A stretch of 64,000 nucleotides of DNA from Sphingorhabdus sp. SMR4y (GCF_002218195.1 NZ_CP022336.1:3033001-3097000); one strand, 5' to 3'; counted from the stretch's first letter, positions 8,194 to 20,451 are shown. The notes: generated by a model not told the origin, from the sequence alone. Made by a program: numbers and translations.

Positions 8194-8592
8194 ATGACAG
8201 ACACGATCCCAGATAACCTCGCAAAACTCATCGAGGCCGATCAAGCGCCGTTGGAAAGACTTGGCATCACATTTGTCCGTGCGGAGCCTGGAATCGTCAT
8301 ACTGGCAATGACGGTCGAAGACTCCATGACCAACAGTCACGGTAATTGTCATGGCGGGTTCCTATTCGCACTGGCGGATACGGCCTTCGCCTATGTTCTT
8401 GCCGACGAAAGCCGGCCGCCAGCGACCTTGCAGGCGAGTATATCTTTTACAAGCGCCGCCCGCCTCGGCGAAACGGTCAAGGCGATGGCCTCGATTTCGC
8501 GTAGTGGGCGCAGGGCCGGTTTCGCAGAGGTCAGGCTGAACGGAGCCGATGATCGCCTGATTGCACATTTTCAGGGTGCGGGCATTCGGTAG
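8194..8592 (+). CDS. PaaI-type hotdog thioesterase
   Basis: 132 residues with the hotdog-fold signature 'HGNCHGGFLFALADTAFAYV': the HGG and the catalytic Asp of PaaI/HGG thioesterases. These cleave aryl- or acyl-CoA thioesters, often as a proofreading or CoA-release step in phenylacetate-like catabolism. It is 16 bp after the DUF2783 gene and last in the operon. Its presence hints that a CoA thioester occurs in the pathway, although no ligase is present in this cluster. Confidence 0.85.
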   Translation: MTDTIPDNLAKLIEADQAPLERLGITFVRAEPGIVILAMTVEDSMTNSHGNCHGGFLFALADTAFAYVLADESRPPATLQASISFTSAARLGETVKAMASISRSGRRAGFAEVRLNGADDRLIAHFQGAGIR

Positions 8593-8748
8593 GGCATTTC
8601 TCTGCCGTAATGCGTTCTGCCGCGAAGGATCGCTATGCCAGCGCGAAGGGCTAATGGAGCTCGCTATGCTCCTGCACCGGTTGCAACAGAAGTCATCTTG
8701 CTTGGATCAGGAGACGAATTAGGCGACCGGTAAAAACACTTAATATTT

Positions 8749-8764
8749 TTGAATGATTGTTCAA
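8749..8764. promoter_or_regulatory. Possible TetR operator dyad
   Basis: TTGAA-N6-TTCAA in an AT-rich stretch 113 bp before the tetR start. Its size and location suit a TetR autoregulatory operator. Confidence 0.4.
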
Positions 8765-8877
8765 ATTATTCTAGTGCGCCATATGTGTAAGGCTTGCCCG
8801 GTCTGGGTTGGATAGCCCGAATAGTGGAGGCGGTTGCGTGCGTTAACCGTGAGGCATTTGGAAGGACCCGCTGGGGT

Positions 8878-9570
8878 ATGAACGATTCGCAAAAAGGAAA
8901 GAGTCTCGCGAAAGGCGCCAAAAAGCGCACAAGCTGGGGCGAAGATGTCGACAGCTCGAAAGGCATGCGCGGCGAGCGCGAGCGCCTGCTATTCGAGACC
9001 GCAGCGAAACTGTTCAATAGCCATGGTTTCCACGGCACCAGCATGAGTCAACTCACCAGCGAACTTGGGTTAACCAAGGGTGCAATCTATTACTATGTCA
9101 CCGACAAAAGCGACCTGCTTTACAAACTCCACCTGAAATCGATCGAGGCTACACAGCGGGCCAATACGCGTGGGATAGCCGAAGGCCGCAATGGACTTGA
9201 GCGGGTTAAGCTGATCATCCGTTACTATGTCGAGGCCCTCACCAGGTCGCAAACAGAGACCTTCATTCTTCTGGAAAAAGGTGCGTTGAATGAAGAACAA
9301 ACTCGCGACATCAAGAAGCGGCGAAAACAGCTGGAGAACGAACTGCGCGACCAGATCGTGACGGGTTTTGAAGATGGTTCGATGACATCTTGCGATCCGA
9401 AGCTGGCGACCTTCAATCTTGTCGGGGCTATGGCATGGGTCTCGAAATGGTATGATCCTGAAGGAGAGTGGAACCCTGAACAGGTGGCGCAATCTATGGC
9501 TGATATGCTGATCAGATCTATCGCTGCAAAACCAGTGGACGCCCTTACCACTGATGTGTCCAAGGTTTAG
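8878..9570 (+). CDS. TetR-family transcriptional regulator
   Basis: 230 residues. A Lys/Arg-rich N-terminal extension precedes the TetR HTH 'RERLLFETAAKLFNSHGFHG', 'SELGLTKGAIYYYVTDKSDL'. The C-terminal ligand domain matches the fatty-acid/aromatic-CoA regulator type ('ERVKLIIRYYVEALTRSQTE'). The ATG at 8878 was chosen because the sequence before it is not TetR-like; an upstream frame reaches 8794. It follows the thioesterase gene by 285 bp with its own dyad and probably has its own promoter. Target genes are unknown. Confidence 0.85.
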   Translation: MNDSQKGKSLAKGAKKRTSWGEDVDSSKGMRGERERLLFETAAKLFNSHGFHGTSMSQLTSELGLTKGAIYYYVTDKSDLLYKLHLKSIEATQRANTRGIAEGRNGLERVKLIIRYYVEALTRSQTETFILLEKGALNEEQTRDIKKRRKQLENELRDQIVTGFEDGSMTSCDPKLATFNLVGAMAWVSKWYDPEGEWNPEQVAQSMADMLIRSIAAKPVDALTTDVSKV

Positions 9571-9874
9571 CTTTCAAATCGGCGCGTTGTTGCAAGAGGT
9601 ATAGTTCACTCACTGCGACGGCACCGATCGCTTGTAGCAGAGTTTGATCCCCGAAGCCTTTGCGCCGCATTGACCGCTTCTGTGTCTCTTTTAAAAGTCT
9701 TAGTGTTCTCTAGCGGTTTTTTGGATCCGATTCTATGAAATACTTAAACATTTCAGAAGCTTTCTCCATATGTTTTGTGTCTCGTCCGACACCAGATATA
9801 TGATCGCAAGAGCTTCGTTGCAGTAGCGAAGTTCGTCCTGAGACAGCTTGTCTCGTACTGTGTTCCGGCTCGGG
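9571..9874. other. Degenerate intergenic DNA
   Basis: No intact gene. A minus-strand frame (9733-10014) has no recognisable domain. It may be decayed C-terminal sequence of the recombinase remnant next to it, or of another mobile-element gene. Confidence 0.4.
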
Positions 9875-10417
9875 TCAGGCTTTGCGGATGGCATTCGGAT
9901 AATAGGAATCATCCCAATCGTAAACGTCCGCGCCTGGGATTTGCGCGCGCACATTGGGGCAGCTCTTTTGATCAGAATCAGTGCCGGGCTTGTTTCCAAT
10001 TCCTCTCGGGTCAAATCCCTTCCATATCCGGCCGCAACGCGCCGCTAGTGCTCTGGCAAGCCGCCACAACCAAGTTGAATGCACCGGCACAATACGGTTC
10101 TCTCCCGCTGTTTTACGCCAGGAATTTCGAGTAAATGAACCAACTTTCCAATATTGGTCGTGTCTGAAATCACGTCCGTCCCCAGTCCGAGATGCGATTT
10201 CGTTGTGTCGGATGCCTGTAAACATGGCGACGATCACGACTTCGCTTAGATTGCTGCACTTCGGAGATGGGAAAACAGCTTTAAGAGCTCTTCCTGCCCC
10301 TGAAAGATGTAGTGGATTAATATATACCCGGTTTGATTGTTTTCGGACTTTCTCAAATGGATTTCGCCTTGACAATTTCCCCGTATTGAGCGCCGTAATG
10401 GGCGCAAATTGCTCCAA
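9875..10417 (-). pseudogene. Decayed tyrosine recombinase (phage-type integrase)
   Basis: The frame contains 'VVIVAMFTGIRHNEIASRTGD', which matches the start of the integrase catalytic domain (first catalytic Arg in 'TG-R-EI'), and 'GENRIVPVHSTWLWRL', which matches the RxVPVH box. A possible N-terminal piece ('QGQEELLKLFSHL', 10246-10479) is in another frame. The HxxR and Tyr boxes cannot be found. The gene therefore looks frameshifted and dead. It lies between the TetR island and ligI and suggests that the flanking DNA arrived by site-specific integration. Confidence 0.45.
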
Positions 10418-10475
10418 AAGTGCAGAACGAGCGGCCCAAATTGCGCATGAATTGATTTACTACCGCTCGCGATTG

Positions 10476-12392
<1,917 letters not shown>

Positions 12393-12400
<8 letters not shown>

Positions 12401-13067
12401 ATTTCAGGCCTTCTTTCTCCAGTCGCTCGCGCATCTTGTACATATCGAGGCCAAGCTCACCGCTCGCCAGCCGCTGCCGTTTTTCTTCTTCATTGGCTTC
12501 GCGTTCCTGCGCTTTCCGAAGCACGCTGGCGGCCTCCTCCCGTTTAACGACGCAGACGCCGTCGTCATCAGAAACGATTACGTCGCCCGGGTTTACCGAA
12601 GCTCCGGCGCAAACCACCGGAACGTTGACCGAACCCAGCGTGTTCTTGACCGTTCCCTGGGCAAATATCGCTTTCGACCAGACGGGGAATTTCATTTCCT
12701 GCAAGTCGCGGACATCCCGCACCCCGGCATTGATGATCAGCCCCCGGCATCCGCGCGCTTGGGCCGATGTTGCGAGGAGGTCACCAAAATATCCATCCTC
12801 GCACGGGCTGGTTGGTTCCAGCACCAGCACATCGCCGTCTTTCAATTGCTCGATCGCGACATGCACCATCCAGTTGTCGCCCGGTGCGGCCGAGATGGTC
12901 ACCGCTGTTCCCGCTATTCTGGCGCCACTATAAATCGGCCGCATGTCGCTCGCCATCAGGCCGGTTCGGCCTTGCGCTTCGTGCACTGTCGCGACGCCGC
13001 ATTTGGCGAGGCCGTCGACCACGGAGCGTTCGGCTCGCTCGATATTCTGGACTACGATATTGGACAT
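12393..13067 (-). CDS. ligK: 4-carboxy-4-hydroxy-2-oxoadipate aldolase LigK
   Basis: 224 residues, RraA-like class II aldolase. '[15 protein letters not shown]', '[20 protein letters not shown]' and '[12 protein letters not shown]' (the Arg-Asp pair for substrate and Mg binding) match LigK/GalC/HMG aldolases. It splits 4-carboxy-4-hydroxy-2-oxoadipate into pyruvate and oxaloacetate, the last step of the 4,5-cleavage pathway; relatives also decarboxylate oxaloacetate. It is the first gene of the minus-strand unit and faces the LysR regulator across a dyad-containing intergenic region. Confidence 0.94.
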
Positions 13068-13139
13068 GGCGGATTCCTTTTTGATTTTGCAAAGGTTACG
13101 AAGTTTGGGCGGAACGAGGCAAGTTGGAACTATGCATTG

Positions 13140-13164
13140 GGTATAATATTATGCTAATTATACC
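13140..13164. promoter_or_regulatory. Candidate LysR operator between ligK and lysR
   Basis: Perfect 8-bp arms GGTATAAT and ATTATACC separated by 9 bp, with an inner TATTAT segment. The size and T-N-A character fit a LysR-type box. It overlaps the possible ATG at 13151, which argues for the later GTG start of lysR. A related half (GTATAATCTTAT) occurs at 14322-14333. Confidence 0.6.
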
Positions 13165-13168
13165 GGAA

Positions 13169-14317
13169 GTGGAGATCTGGAATTTCAACCTGCGCCACCT
13201 GCGCGCTGCTGTCGCTATCGGGCGTTCAGGCAGCATTTCCGCGGCAGCGCAGGGGATCCACATCAGCCAGCCGGCGATCACCCAGGGGATTGCAAAACTG
13301 GAAGCGCAGCTGGGACAGCCGCTGTTCGAGCGAAGAACCGACGGGATGATCCCGACCGAGGCGGGAAAGCTGTTTTTTCCGCGGATAGAAGCGGCATTGG
13401 CGCAGATCGCATCCCCCCGCGTGACCATGACACAGCTTCGCGCATTGGTTGCGGTTGCCCGTGCCGGCAGCTATTCCGAGGCATCGGCGATGACCGGACT
13501 GGCGCAGCCATCCTTGCATCGCGCGGTCGGCGACCTGACGGTAGCATTGAAACGAAAACTGGTCGAAAGGCGCGGCAAGGGCGTGGCGCTGACCGAACAG
13601 GGCCGGCGCACCGCCCGTCGCTTCCGGCTCGCCCGGGCCGAACTCGAGGCGGGTCTGAGCGAATTGACCGCCTTGCTGGGACGCGAGACGGGACAGATCA
13701 CCGTCGGCGCCATGCCCTTGTCCCGCGCCCGTATCCTGCCGGCGGCGGTGGCCGCCTTTCACCGCTCGCATCCCGATATCAAGATCAACATTGTCGAGGG
13801 CGCGTTCCACGAGCTGATCGAGCCGCTGCGCGACGGCGATATCGACCTGATGATAGGGGCGCTGCGTGATCCGTCGCCCGGGCCGGACATCCGCCAGCAG
13901 CCCCTGTTCGAAGATCGCCCGGTCGTGATCGGCCGGAAAGATCATCCAGCCGCCAATCACGAAGCGTCGCTGGAGACGCTCGCGCAATTCCCCTGGATCA
14001 TTCCGGCAGCCGGCACGCCCTTGCGCGATGGCTGGAGGCACATGTTCGAAGCCCGCTCGATTCCGTTACCCGAGGTGCCGATCGAATGCGGTTCGGTTAT
14101 CACCATCCGGCAGATATTGATCGAAAGCGATTTCCTGACATTATTGTCGCCGGATCAGGTGGCGGTGGAGCTGGAAGCAGGATGGCTCGCCAAAATTGCC
14201 GAAATTCCCAAAGGGTTTATCCGTAATATCGGGATGACCACCCGTACAGACTGGCGACCAACGGCCATGCAGGCAAGCTTTGTCGCACTTCTGGAGCCGC
14301 TATCCAAATCAGCCTGA
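13169..14317 (+). CDS. LysR-family regulator with two tandem HTH domains (LigR-like by position)
   Basis: 382 residues from the GTG at 13169, or up to 397 from upstream starts at 13151 or 13124. Two consecutive LysR-type winged-helix domains are visible. The first has 'SISAAAQGIHISQPAITQ' and 'LFERRTDGMIPTEAGKLF'. The second has 'SYSEASAMTGLAQPSLHR' and 'LVERRGKGVALTEQGRRT'. A usual effector-binding domain follows ('ITVGAMPLSRARILPAAV...'). Ordinary LysR proteins have one HTH and about 300 residues. It sits between the two lig operons and probably activates both with a pathway intermediate as ligand, as LigR does in SYK-6; the orthology is inferred from position. Confidence 0.85.
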   Translation: MEIWNFNLRHLRAAVAIGRSGSISAAAQGIHISQPAITQGIAKLEAQLGQPLFERRTDGMIPTEAGKLFFPRIEAALAQIASPRVTMTQLRALVAVARAGSYSEASAMTGLAQPSLHRAVGDLTVALKRKLVERRGKGVALTEQGRRTARRFRLARAELEAGLSELTALLGRETGQITVGAMPLSRARILPAAVAAFHRSHPDIKINIVEGAFHELIEPLRDGDIDLMIGALRDPSPGPDIRQQPLFEDRPVVIGRKDHPAANHEASLETLAQFPWIIPAAGTPLRDGWRHMFEARSIPLPEVPIECGSVITIRQILIESDFLTLLSPDQVAVELEAGWLAKIAEIPKGFIRNIGMTTRTDWRPTAMQASFVALLEPLSKSA

Positions 14318-14321
14318 ATTC

Positions 14322-14334
14322 GTATAATCTTATA
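14322..14334. promoter_or_regulatory. Possible second LysR half-site before the ligJABC unit
   Basis: GTATAATCTTATA, 56 bp before the first gene of the plus-strand lig unit. It matches 11 of 13 bases with the left half of the dyad at 13140-13164 (GTATAATATTATG). Confidence 0.4.
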
Positions 14335-14389
14335 GCGGGTTCAAGCTTTCAATTGGCGCGAACAGAATGGCCGGGATAGCTTGCTGTCC

Positions 14390-15211
14390 ATGGATCAACC
14401 CGTCACCCTTATCGGCTATGGTGAAGCCGGACGGACATTTGCGCAAGCCGCGGGCTGGCGGTCAGGCGCGCGTGCGTTCGACGTGCAGGATCTGGACGAT
14501 CTGTTTGCCGAAGACGGGATTAGCGGCTTCCCTACGCTGGCGGAAGCGCTGGCCAACAGCCGATTGGCCATCAGCCTGGTCACGGCTGATCAGGCGCTGG
14601 TTGTTGCGCAGGATGTTGCAAAGACGATCGCGCCGGGGACGCTGTTCTTTGACATGAACAGCGTTGCGCCCGACACCAAGCGCGCTGCCGCGAAATCTAT
14701 CGAGGCCGCTGGTGGTCGCTATGTCGATGTCGCCATCATGTCACCGGTCAATCCGGCCAATATCGCGGTTCCGCTGCTCGTCTCCGGCCTGCATTGCGAA
14801 GCGGGAATGACGGCGCTGGACGCACTCGGATTTACCAATGTCCGGATCGCAGGCGATGATGTCGGTCGCGCGTCAACCATCAAGATGCTGCGTTCGGTCA
14901 TGTATAAAGGGGTCGAGGCGCTGACCGCCGAATGTCTAATGGCCTGCGAAAAGGCAGGCGTGACCGATGAGGTTTTGGACAGCTTTAACAACGACTGGTC
15001 GGCCCAGGCGGATTACCGGCTCGACCGGATGCTGGTTCACGGCACCCGGAGATCCGCTGAAATGGCGGAAGCCGTCAAGACGCTCGAAAGTCTGGGCATC
15101 GAGCCGCTGTTAACGCGTGGAACCGTGACGAGACAGGCCGCGCTTGGTGGCCTCAAGCTCGGGCCTCCACCATCAGGATTGGACGCGAAATTGAAGGCGA
15201 TTGCAAAATGA
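14390..15211 (+). CDS. NAD(P)-dependent dehydrogenase with DUF1932 C-terminus
   Basis: 273 residues, 3-hydroxyisobutyrate-dehydrogenase-like. The N-terminal Rossmann motif is 'LIGYGEAGRTFAQAAG', followed by 'LFFDMNSVAPDTKR' and 'YVDVAIMSPVNPA'. The C-terminal helical part 'GRASTIKMLRSVMYKGVEAL' fits DUF1932. It probably oxidises or reduces a hydroxy- or oxo-acid. Its position directly before ligJ, with ATGA overlap, makes it part of the protocatechuate operon, yet the canonical pathway has no step for it. The start is taken at the ATG at 14390 rather than the TTG at 14381. Confidence 0.85.
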   Translation: MDQPVTLIGYGEAGRTFAQAAGWRSGARAFDVQDLDDLFAEDGISGFPTLAEALANSRLAISLVTADQALVVAQDVAKTIAPGTLFFDMNSVAPDTKRAAAKSIEAAGGRYVDVAIMSPVNPANIAVPLLVSGLHCEAGMTALDALGFTNVRIAGDDVGRASTIKMLRSVMYKGVEALTAECLMACEKAGVTDEVLDSFNNDWSAQADYRLDRMLVHGTRRSAEMAEAVKTLESLGIEPLLTRGTVTRQAALGGLKLGPPPSGLDAKLKAIAK

Positions 15212-16226
15212 CCATGATTATCGACTGTCACGGCCACTATACGGTTCTGCCAAAGGCGCATGACGAATGGCGCGAGGCGCAGAAGGCCGCCTTTGCGGCC
15301 GGCGAGAGCGCGCCGCCCTATCCGGAAATTTCGGATGATGAAATCCGCGAAACGATCGAAGCGAACCAGCTCCGTCTGCTGAAAGAACGCGGCGCGGATA
15401 TGACGATCTTCTCTCCCCGTGCCTCTGCCATGGCGCCGCATGTCGGCGACCAGAGCGTCGCGGTGAAATGGGCGCAGGTCTGCAATGACCTGATTGGACG
15501 GGTGGTCGGGCTCTATCCCGAAACCTTTGCTGGCGTATGCATGCTGCCGCAATCGCCGGAAGCCGATATGACATCGAGTATCGCCGAGCTCGAACGTTGC
15601 GTCGACATGGGCTTTATCGGTTGTAATCTCAATCCCGATCCGGGCGGCGGCAAGTTTGAGCACCCGCCGCTGACCGACAAATATTGGTATCCGTTTTACG
15701 AGAAAATGTGCGAGCTGGACGTCCCCGCCATGATTCACGTGTCGGGGAGTTGCAACCCGGCGATGCACGCCACCGGGGCCTACTATATTGCCGCCGACAC
15801 GATTGCCTTCATGCAATTGATCCAGGGCAATTTGTTCAAGGATTTCCCGTCATTGCGCCTGATCATACCGCATGGCGGCGGCGCGGTGCCCTATCACTGG
15901 GGACGCTATCGCGGTCTTGCCGATATGCTCAAACAACCGGATCTGGCAGGTCACGTGATGAACAATGTCTATTTCGATACCTGTGTCTATCACCAGCCGG
16001 GTATCAATCTGCTGGCCGACGTGATCGAGAACAAGAATATCCTTTTCGGCAGCGAGATGGTCGGCGCGGTGCGCGGAATCGATCCGCAAACCGGTCATTA
16101 TTTTGATGACACCAAACGCTATGTCGATGCGCTCGATCTGACCGATGCGGAGCGCCATGCGATTTTCGAAGGCAATGCGCGGCGGGTCTATCCCCGGCTG
16201 GATGCGCAATTGCAGGAGCGCGGACT

Positions 16227-16230
<4 letters not shown>
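15208..16230 (+). CDS. ligJ: 4-oxalomesaconate hydratase LigJ
   Basis: 340 residues, amidohydrolase-2 fold. 'IIDCHGHYTVLPKAHDEWR' carries the first His pair. 'SPRASAMAPHVGD', 'GCNLNPDPGGG', 'IPHGGGAVPYHWGRYRGL' and 'ILFGSEMVGAVRGID' are characteristic of LigJ. It adds water to 4-oxalomesaconate to give 4-carboxy-4-hydroxy-2-oxoadipate for LigK. It overlaps its neighbours on both sides by ATGA. Confidence 0.95.
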
Positions 16231-17478
<1,248 letters not shown>

Positions 17479-17493
17479 GACTGGAGAAAACCC

Positions 17494-18432
17494 ATGAAAA
17501 TCGCACTCGCAGGCGGCGGCGCCTTTGGTGAAAAACATCTGGACGGCTTGAAGAACATCGAGGGCGTGGAAGTCACCGCCCTGGTTGGTCGGCGGCAGGA
17601 GCCGACCCAGGCTATGGCAGACAAATATGGCGTCGGTTTCGCGACCACCAATTATGAGGAAATGCTCCAACGCGACGACGTGGACGCGGTTATCCTCGCA
17701 ACGCCGACGCAGATGCATGCGGCGCAGTCGATCGCGGCCATGGACGCGGGCAAGCATGTCGAGGTGGAAATCCCGCTCGCCGACAGCTGGGCCGACAGCG
17801 AGGCGGTGATGGCAAAGCAGCAAGAGACCGGCCTTGTCTGCATGGTCGGTCACACCCGCCGGTTCAATCCCTCGCACCAATGGGTGCACAATCAGATCGC
17901 GGCGGGCGAATTCAACATCCAGCAGATGGACGTGCAGACCTATTTCTTCCGGCGGCAGAATATCAATGCCAAGGGTGAAGCGCGGTCCTGGACCGATCAT
18001 CTGCTCTGGCATCATGCGGCGCACACCGTTGACCTGTTTGCCTATCAGGCCGGGCCCATTGTCCAGGCCAATGCCGTTCAGGGCCCGATTCATCCCGAAC
18101 TGGGGATCGCGATGGACATGTCGATCCAGTTGAAGGCGGAAAGCGGTGCCATCTGCACCTTGTCCCTGAGCTTCAACAATGACGGACCGCTCGGCACATT
18201 CTTCCGTTATATCGGTGATACCGGCACCTATATCGCTCGCTATGACGATCTGGTGAACGGCAAGGAAGAGCCGATTGATGTGTCAAAGGTCGATGTGTCG
18301 ATGAACGGGATCGAATTGCAGGACCGCGAATTCATTGCCGCCATCCGCGAGGGGCGCGAGCCCAATTCCAGTGTTGCGCAGGTGCTGCCTTGCTACAAGG
18401 TCCTGCATGATCTCGAAAAGCAGTTGGGGTAG
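17494..18432 (+). CDS. ligC: 4-carboxy-2-hydroxymuconate-6-semialdehyde dehydrogenase LigC
   Basis: 312 residues, Gfo/Idh/MocA fold. The NAD(P) motif is 'IALAGGGAFGEKHLDGL'. 'VGHTRRFNPSHQWVHNQI' and 'RSWTDHLLWHHAAHTVDLF' match LigC. It oxidises the hemiacetal form of the LigAB product to 2-pyrone-4,6-dicarboxylate, which LigI then opens. It is 15 bp downstream of ligB in the same operon. Confidence 0.94.
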   Translation: MKIALAGGGAFGEKHLDGLKNIEGVEVTALVGRRQEPTQAMADKYGVGFATTNYEEMLQRDDVDAVILATPTQMHAAQSIAAMDAGKHVEVEIPLADSWADSEAVMAKQQETGLVCMVGHTRRFNPSHQWVHNQIAAGEFNIQQMDVQTYFFRRQNINAKGEARSWTDHLLWHHAAHTVDLFAYQAGPIVQANAVQGPIHPELGIAMDMSIQLKAESGAICTLSLSFNNDGPLGTFFRYIGDTGTYIARYDDLVNGKEEPIDVSKVDVSMNGIELQDREFIAAIREGREPNSSVAQVLPCYKVLHDLEKQLG

Positions 18433-18437
18433 ATCGG

Positions 18438-19445
18438 ATGACTATTCACCAGCGCCAGATCGGGCCGTTCAACCTTTCAGCCGTCGTGCTGGGATGCATG
18501 AATCTCAACCATGCCTATGGTATTGCACCGCCCGAAGAAGAGGCCGGAAAGTTGCTGAACCATGCGCTCGATCTGGGCGTCAATATGCTCGATACCGCAG
18601 CGCTCTATGGTTTCGGCAAAAACGAACCCTTGCTGGCAAAATATGTCGGCCACCGGCGCGAGGAATATATATTGGCGAGCAAATGCGTGCTCGATGTCTA
18701 CGACGGCGAACGCGGCCTGAACGGGCACCCGGACGCAATTGCAGGAACACTCGACCGGGCGCTGAAACGTCTGAATACCGATCATATCGATCTCTATTAT
18801 CTGCACCGTCTGGACAAGAATGTTCCGGTTGAAGAATCGGTCGGGGCGCTGGCCCGGGCGAAGGAGGCTGGAAAGATCGGCCATATCGGGCTGTCCGAAA
18901 TGTCAGCCGCGACCATCCGGCGGGCGCACGCGGAACATCCTGTGGCGATGATCCAGAGCGAATATAGTCCGTGCGTGCGCAATCCCGAAATCGCGGTTCT
19001 GGATCTGTGTGCCGAACTGGATATCGGTTTTCTCGCCTTCTCGCCAACGGCTCGCGGATTCCTTGCCGATGCTGTCCATGATGCGGACTATGAAAAGGGC
19101 GATATTCGTTCGTTCATGCCGCGCTTTGTCGAGCCGGATCTCAGCCACAATCTGAAGGCAGCCGCCCGGTTCAATGCGCTGGCGGCCGACATCGGTCTGC
19201 CGCCCGCCCAGCTGGCGATCGCATGGGTTCTTGCGCGGCGACCGTTCATCGGGGCCTTGCCGGGCACCCGCTCGATCGCACATCTGGAAGAAGATATCGG
19301 TGCGGCCGCGGTCACGCTGAGCGCGGAAACAATCGCGACGGTCGAGGAGATTTTCTCCGGCGACGCAATCAGCGGACCGCGCTATTCGGCTGCGATGCAG
19401 AAGCATATCGACACGGAAACCTTCGCCGACGAACAACTGGCGTGA
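18438..19445 (+). CDS. Aldo-keto reductase
   Basis: 335 residues. The AKR barrel is marked by 'LDTAALYGFGKNEPLLAK' (catalytic Asp and Tyr), 'ILASKCVLDVYDG' (Lys), 'HIDLYYLHRLDKN' (His) and the NADPH segment 'GALPGTRSIAHLEED'. It is five bases after ligC, so it belongs to the lig operon, although the known pathway does not need it. It may reduce an aromatic aldehyde such as vanillin or protocatechualdehyde, or a semialdehyde intermediate; this is inference. Confidence 0.88.
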   Translation: MTIHQRQIGPFNLSAVVLGCMNLNHAYGIAPPEEEAGKLLNHALDLGVNMLDTAALYGFGKNEPLLAKYVGHRREEYILASKCVLDVYDGERGLNGHPDAIAGTLDRALKRLNTDHIDLYYLHRLDKNVPVEESVGALARAKEAGKIGHIGLSEMSAATIRRAHAEHPVAMIQSEYSPCVRNPEIAVLDLCAELDIGFLAFSPTARGFLADAVHDADYEKGDIRSFMPRFVEPDLSHNLKAAARFNALAADIGLPPAQLAIAWVLARRPFIGALPGTRSIAHLEEDIGAAAVTLSAETIATVEEIFSGDAISGPRYSAAMQKHIDTETFADEQLA

Positions 19446-19482
19446 GCGCCAGGACGCAGGTTGCCATTATCGGCGCGTCGGC

Positions 19483-20451
19483 TCAGGCCTGAACCACTTT
19501 CTGGTCGATCACGCCGAACGGCGAGGAACCGTCGACGCCGCGACCTTCCATCCGGATGCGGTCGCCAAAGCCCATGAAACCTGTGGTTGCCGGCCCCTTG
19601 TCGCGGATCATCTCGATCGCGCGAAGCTCCGAGATACAGCTGGACCCGACCTCGGCATAGTCCGGATTGGAGACCGTGCCCGATCCGATGACCGTTCCGG
19701 CCACCAGATCGCGGGTCAGGGCGGCGTGGGCCACGAGTTCGTGAAATCCGAAATCCATTGCCGCGCCGTTGGCGGCGCCGAAGCGCTTGCCATTCCAGTC
19801 GATCTCCAGGTCGAGACAGACCCGTCCGTCTTTCCAGCCGTCGCCCAGTTCATCGGGAGTCACCGCAAAGGGTGCCATTGAACAGGCCGGCTTGGCCTGG
19901 ACCCAGCCAAAACCGGTCTTCATCTCGACGGGCGCAATGGCGCGCAGCGACCAGTCGTTGATCTGGACGATCAGCCTGATGTGATCCATGGCCTCGGCGG
20001 CGCTGGTTCCCATCGGGACGAAATCGACGATCACGCCAAATTCGCCCTCGAAATCAATGCCATGCTCGGTGGCGGGAAGGGCGACATCTTCGCCCGGCCC
20101 ATAGAAGCGGTCGGACATGCCCTGATACATCAGCGGGCGATCGCTGTCGATCGGATCCATGCCGAAGGCAACCTGCATCAGATCGCCGTGGGTTGAAAAG
20201 GCCGAGCCGTCGAGCCACTGCCAGCTGCGCGGCATGGGAGCGGCGCATGCATCTGCTGTGGCAGGCTCGCCCTGTCCGGAAGCCAGCTTCTGCCGCGCTT
20301 CGGCGAGAATCGCCTGGCCGGCATCCCAGTCTTCCATCAGCTGCAGCAAATTTGGCAGGCTGTCCCCGATTTTCAGAAAGCGCGTGCCGTCGTCCGAAAC
20401 GACCGCGAGAGCGCCGTCGGGCGTGCCGTCTTTGAGGGTTGCCAGTCTCAT
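19483..20451 (-). CDS. Fumarylacetoacetate hydrolase-family protein
   Basis: 322 residues with an N-terminal FAH domain and the catalytic core 'HGIDFEGEFGVIVDFVPMG', 'QINDWSLRAI', 'GSGTVSNPDY'. The metal-binding Glu-x-Glu in 'FEGEFGVIV' is present. Family members hydrolyse acylpyruvates such as fumarylpyruvate, or hydrate and decarboxylate ring-cleavage products. It is the last gene of the 12-kb minus-strand cluster and overlaps the cupin gene by ATGA. It would suit the final carbon-carbon cleavage of the pathway. Confidence 0.88.
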   Translation of the reverse strand: MRLATLKDGTPDGALAVVSDDGTRFLKIGDSLPNLLQLMEDWDAGQAILAEARQKLASGQGEPATADACAAPMPRSWQWLDGSAFSTHGDLMQVAFGMDPIDSDRPLMYQGMSDRFYGPGEDVALPATEHGIDFEGEFGVIVDFVPMGTSAAEAMDHIRLIVQINDWSLRAIAPVEMKTGFGWVQAKPACSMAPFAVTPDELGDGWKDGRVCLDLEIDWNGKRFGAANGAAMDFGFHELVAHAALTRDLVAGTVIGSGTVSNPDYAEVGSSCISELRAIEMIRDKGPATTGFMGFGDRIRMEGRGVDGSSPFGVIDQKVVQA

